Shown: piece by piece, positions 6,185 to 7,227 of the stretch
Numbering within the stretch: position 1 is the stretch's first letter
How the letters are laid out: each line of letters starts with the position of its first letter
Assembly (NCBI GenBank): GCA_030550075.1
Contig: JAUQQB010000139.1
Coordinates: forward strand, 1 to 7,227
Reading direction: 5' to 3'
From: Chloroflexota bacterium
GTDB taxonomy: Bacteria > Chloroflexota > Anaerolineae > Thermoflexales > Thermoflexaceae
DNA: 7,227 nucleotides
The notes under the pieces: model-generated
Databases searched by the model: none
Told to the model about the DNA's origin: nothing
The model's input: the letters and a program-made list of their open reading frames with translations, nothing else
Program-made: the position numbers and the translations under genes

Positions 6185-6234
6185 CAATAAAAGGGCCGGT
6201 CGTTGGCCCGCCGGGCTCTGGACGGACTCTCCGA

Positions 6235-7227
6235 TCAGCGAGGGAAGCGAAGAAGGACACCGAGGGCGATCAGCTCCAGCATGACGGCGAAGGCGATGAC
6301 GCCTCCCAGGGAGAAGTCGTAAATCGCCCCCATGACCGTGCTGCCCAGGAACCAGGCCAGCCCATAGATCCCGTTGAACAGCCCATATGCTGTGCCCCGC
6401 TCTTCAAAAGCCACCAGAGAGGGGATGGCCGCCCGCATGATGGTCTCCTGCTCTCCGATCACCGCTCCCCACAGCATCAATCCGAGGAGCAAAAGCATGG
6501 GGTGACCCGAGAAGACCAGTGGGGCTGCGGCGGCGCTGAAGGCCGGGATCGTCAGCAAAACTCGGAGGCCGAAGCGATCATACAGGGCGCCGAAGAGCAG
6601 GCCGGCGGCGGCATCCACCAGCATCGCTGCGGCGAACAGGGCCGGGATCACCGGGTCCGGCAGGAGGCCCGTCTTTTTCAGGTGGAACGAGAGCAGCTGG
6701 AAGTGAACCAGCCCGGCGACGCTCAGGGCCACGAAAGCCAGATACCGCCGAAAGCGGGGACTGGCGATCCCCTTATGGATCGCTGCTCCGGGATCGCCGG
6801 CAGGGGCCTCCAGATGGTGGGGGGCCGGGTAAAGCGAGCGGGCGGCCATCAGGATGCCCAGGGTGAGCAGCGCCGGGATCAGCAGCACCCCGAAGGCCAG
6901 ATCATACCGTCCGGACAGCTGAAGGATCAACGCCATCAACAGAGGCCCCCCCACCGCGCCGATCTGGTCCAGGGCTTCGTGGAGACCGAACCCCTTTCCA
7001 GGGCCGATCTCGCTGGCCGCATAAGAGAGCATCGTGTCCCGGGCCGGGGTGCGGATGGCCTTCCCCAGCCGCTCGATCAGGGTGAGAACAGCGGCGGTGG
7101 GCCAGGCGCGGGCCAGGGCCAGGAAGGGAACGGCAAGGACGCTCGTGGCATATCCGAGGATGGTGAGAACCCACGGCCGGCGCAGGCGATCGGTCAGGTA
7201 GCCGGAGAGCGGGCGCAATCCATAGCC
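6235..7227 (-). CDS. MFS permease, N-terminus cut by the window edge
   Basis: Predicted major facilitator superfamily inner-membrane transporter. The frame stays open to base 7227, so the true start lies beyond the window; a TTG at 7218 is not a convincing start. The visible part is 330 residues. It begins in the MFS motif A loop after transmembrane helix 2 (GYLTDRLRRPWVL), so roughly 50-60 residues holding helices 1 and 2 are missing. A second motif A-like loop (LYDRFGLRVLL) marks the start of the C-terminal six-helix half, after a central loop rich in proline and alanine (SLYPAPHHLEAPAGDPG). ERLGKAIRTPARDTMLSYAA is a characteristic stretch of one group of uncharacterised MFS exporters. Cargo is unknown. 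The stop at 6235 lies 50 bases from MITE copy 2. Confidence 0.88.
   Translation of the reverse strand, partial: GYGLRPLSGYLTDRLRRPWVLTILGYATSVLAVPFLALARAWPTAAVLTLIERLGKAIRTPARDTMLSYAASEIGPGKGFGLHEALDQIGAVGGPLLMALILQLSGRYDLAFGVLLIPALLTLGILMAARSLYPAPHHLEAPAGDPGAAIHKGIASPRFRRYLAFVALSVAGLVHFQLLSFHLKKTGLLPDPVIPALFAAAMLVDAAAGLLFGALYDRFGLRVLLTIPAFSAAAAPLVFSGHPMLLLLGLMLWGAVIGEQETIMRAAIPSLVAFEERGTAYGLFNGIYGLAWFLGSTVMGAIYDFSLGGVIAFAVMLELIALGVLLRFPR

Noticed and set aside
5829..6284. 151-residue plus-strand frame across the gene-free interval and MITE copy 2.
   Set aside because: It crosses both ends of the mobile element and the end of the opposite-strand MFS gene, has no ribosome binding site and no recognisable domain.

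Overview
GC-rich bacterial chromosome segment with short intergenic gaps, clear GGAGG-type ribosome binding sites and ordinary metabolic or transport genes. Codon use (strong G/C third positions) and protein style would fit a thermophilic or soil GC-rich lineage. Chloroflexota is my best guess, but this is an impression, since no rRNA or other taxonomic marker is present.

Layout. Positions 200-2705 (+) look like one transcription unit: an M24 (Xaa-Pro aminopeptidase-like) metallopeptidase whose 3' end overlaps an ECF sigma factor, followed 68 bases later by a membrane anti-sigma factor with an N-terminal H-x3-C-x2-C zinc motif, one membrane span and an RskA-type outer domain. Next comes a 185-bp non-coding mobile element (2763-2947), then a YtcJ-type amidohydrolase (3123-4700, +). 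A DMT/EamA exporter (4828-5670, -) converges on it. A gene-free stretch (5671-6234) holds several short hairpins and a second, inverted copy of the mobile element (6021-6184). An MFS permease (6235 to beyond 7227, -) runs off the right edge.

How the parts relate. The sigma and anti-sigma genes form a regulatory pair. The peptidase is physically coupled to them, but whether it shares their function is unknown. The amidohydrolase, EamA exporter and MFS permease could together serve small-molecule turnover and export, although nothing in the sequence names a substrate.

Main finding. The two intergenic elements are copies of one MITE-like family. They share 15-bp terminal inverted repeats (ATAGGAGTTRCGCAG), 5-bp target duplications (CAATA/CAATA exact; CTCAA/CTCAT one mismatch), nearly identical arms, and a core of two long back-to-back hairpins (perfect 23-bp and 21-bp stems in copy 1). 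They encode no protein. A hairpin like the first core hairpin also occurs at 54-104 without the terminal repeats.
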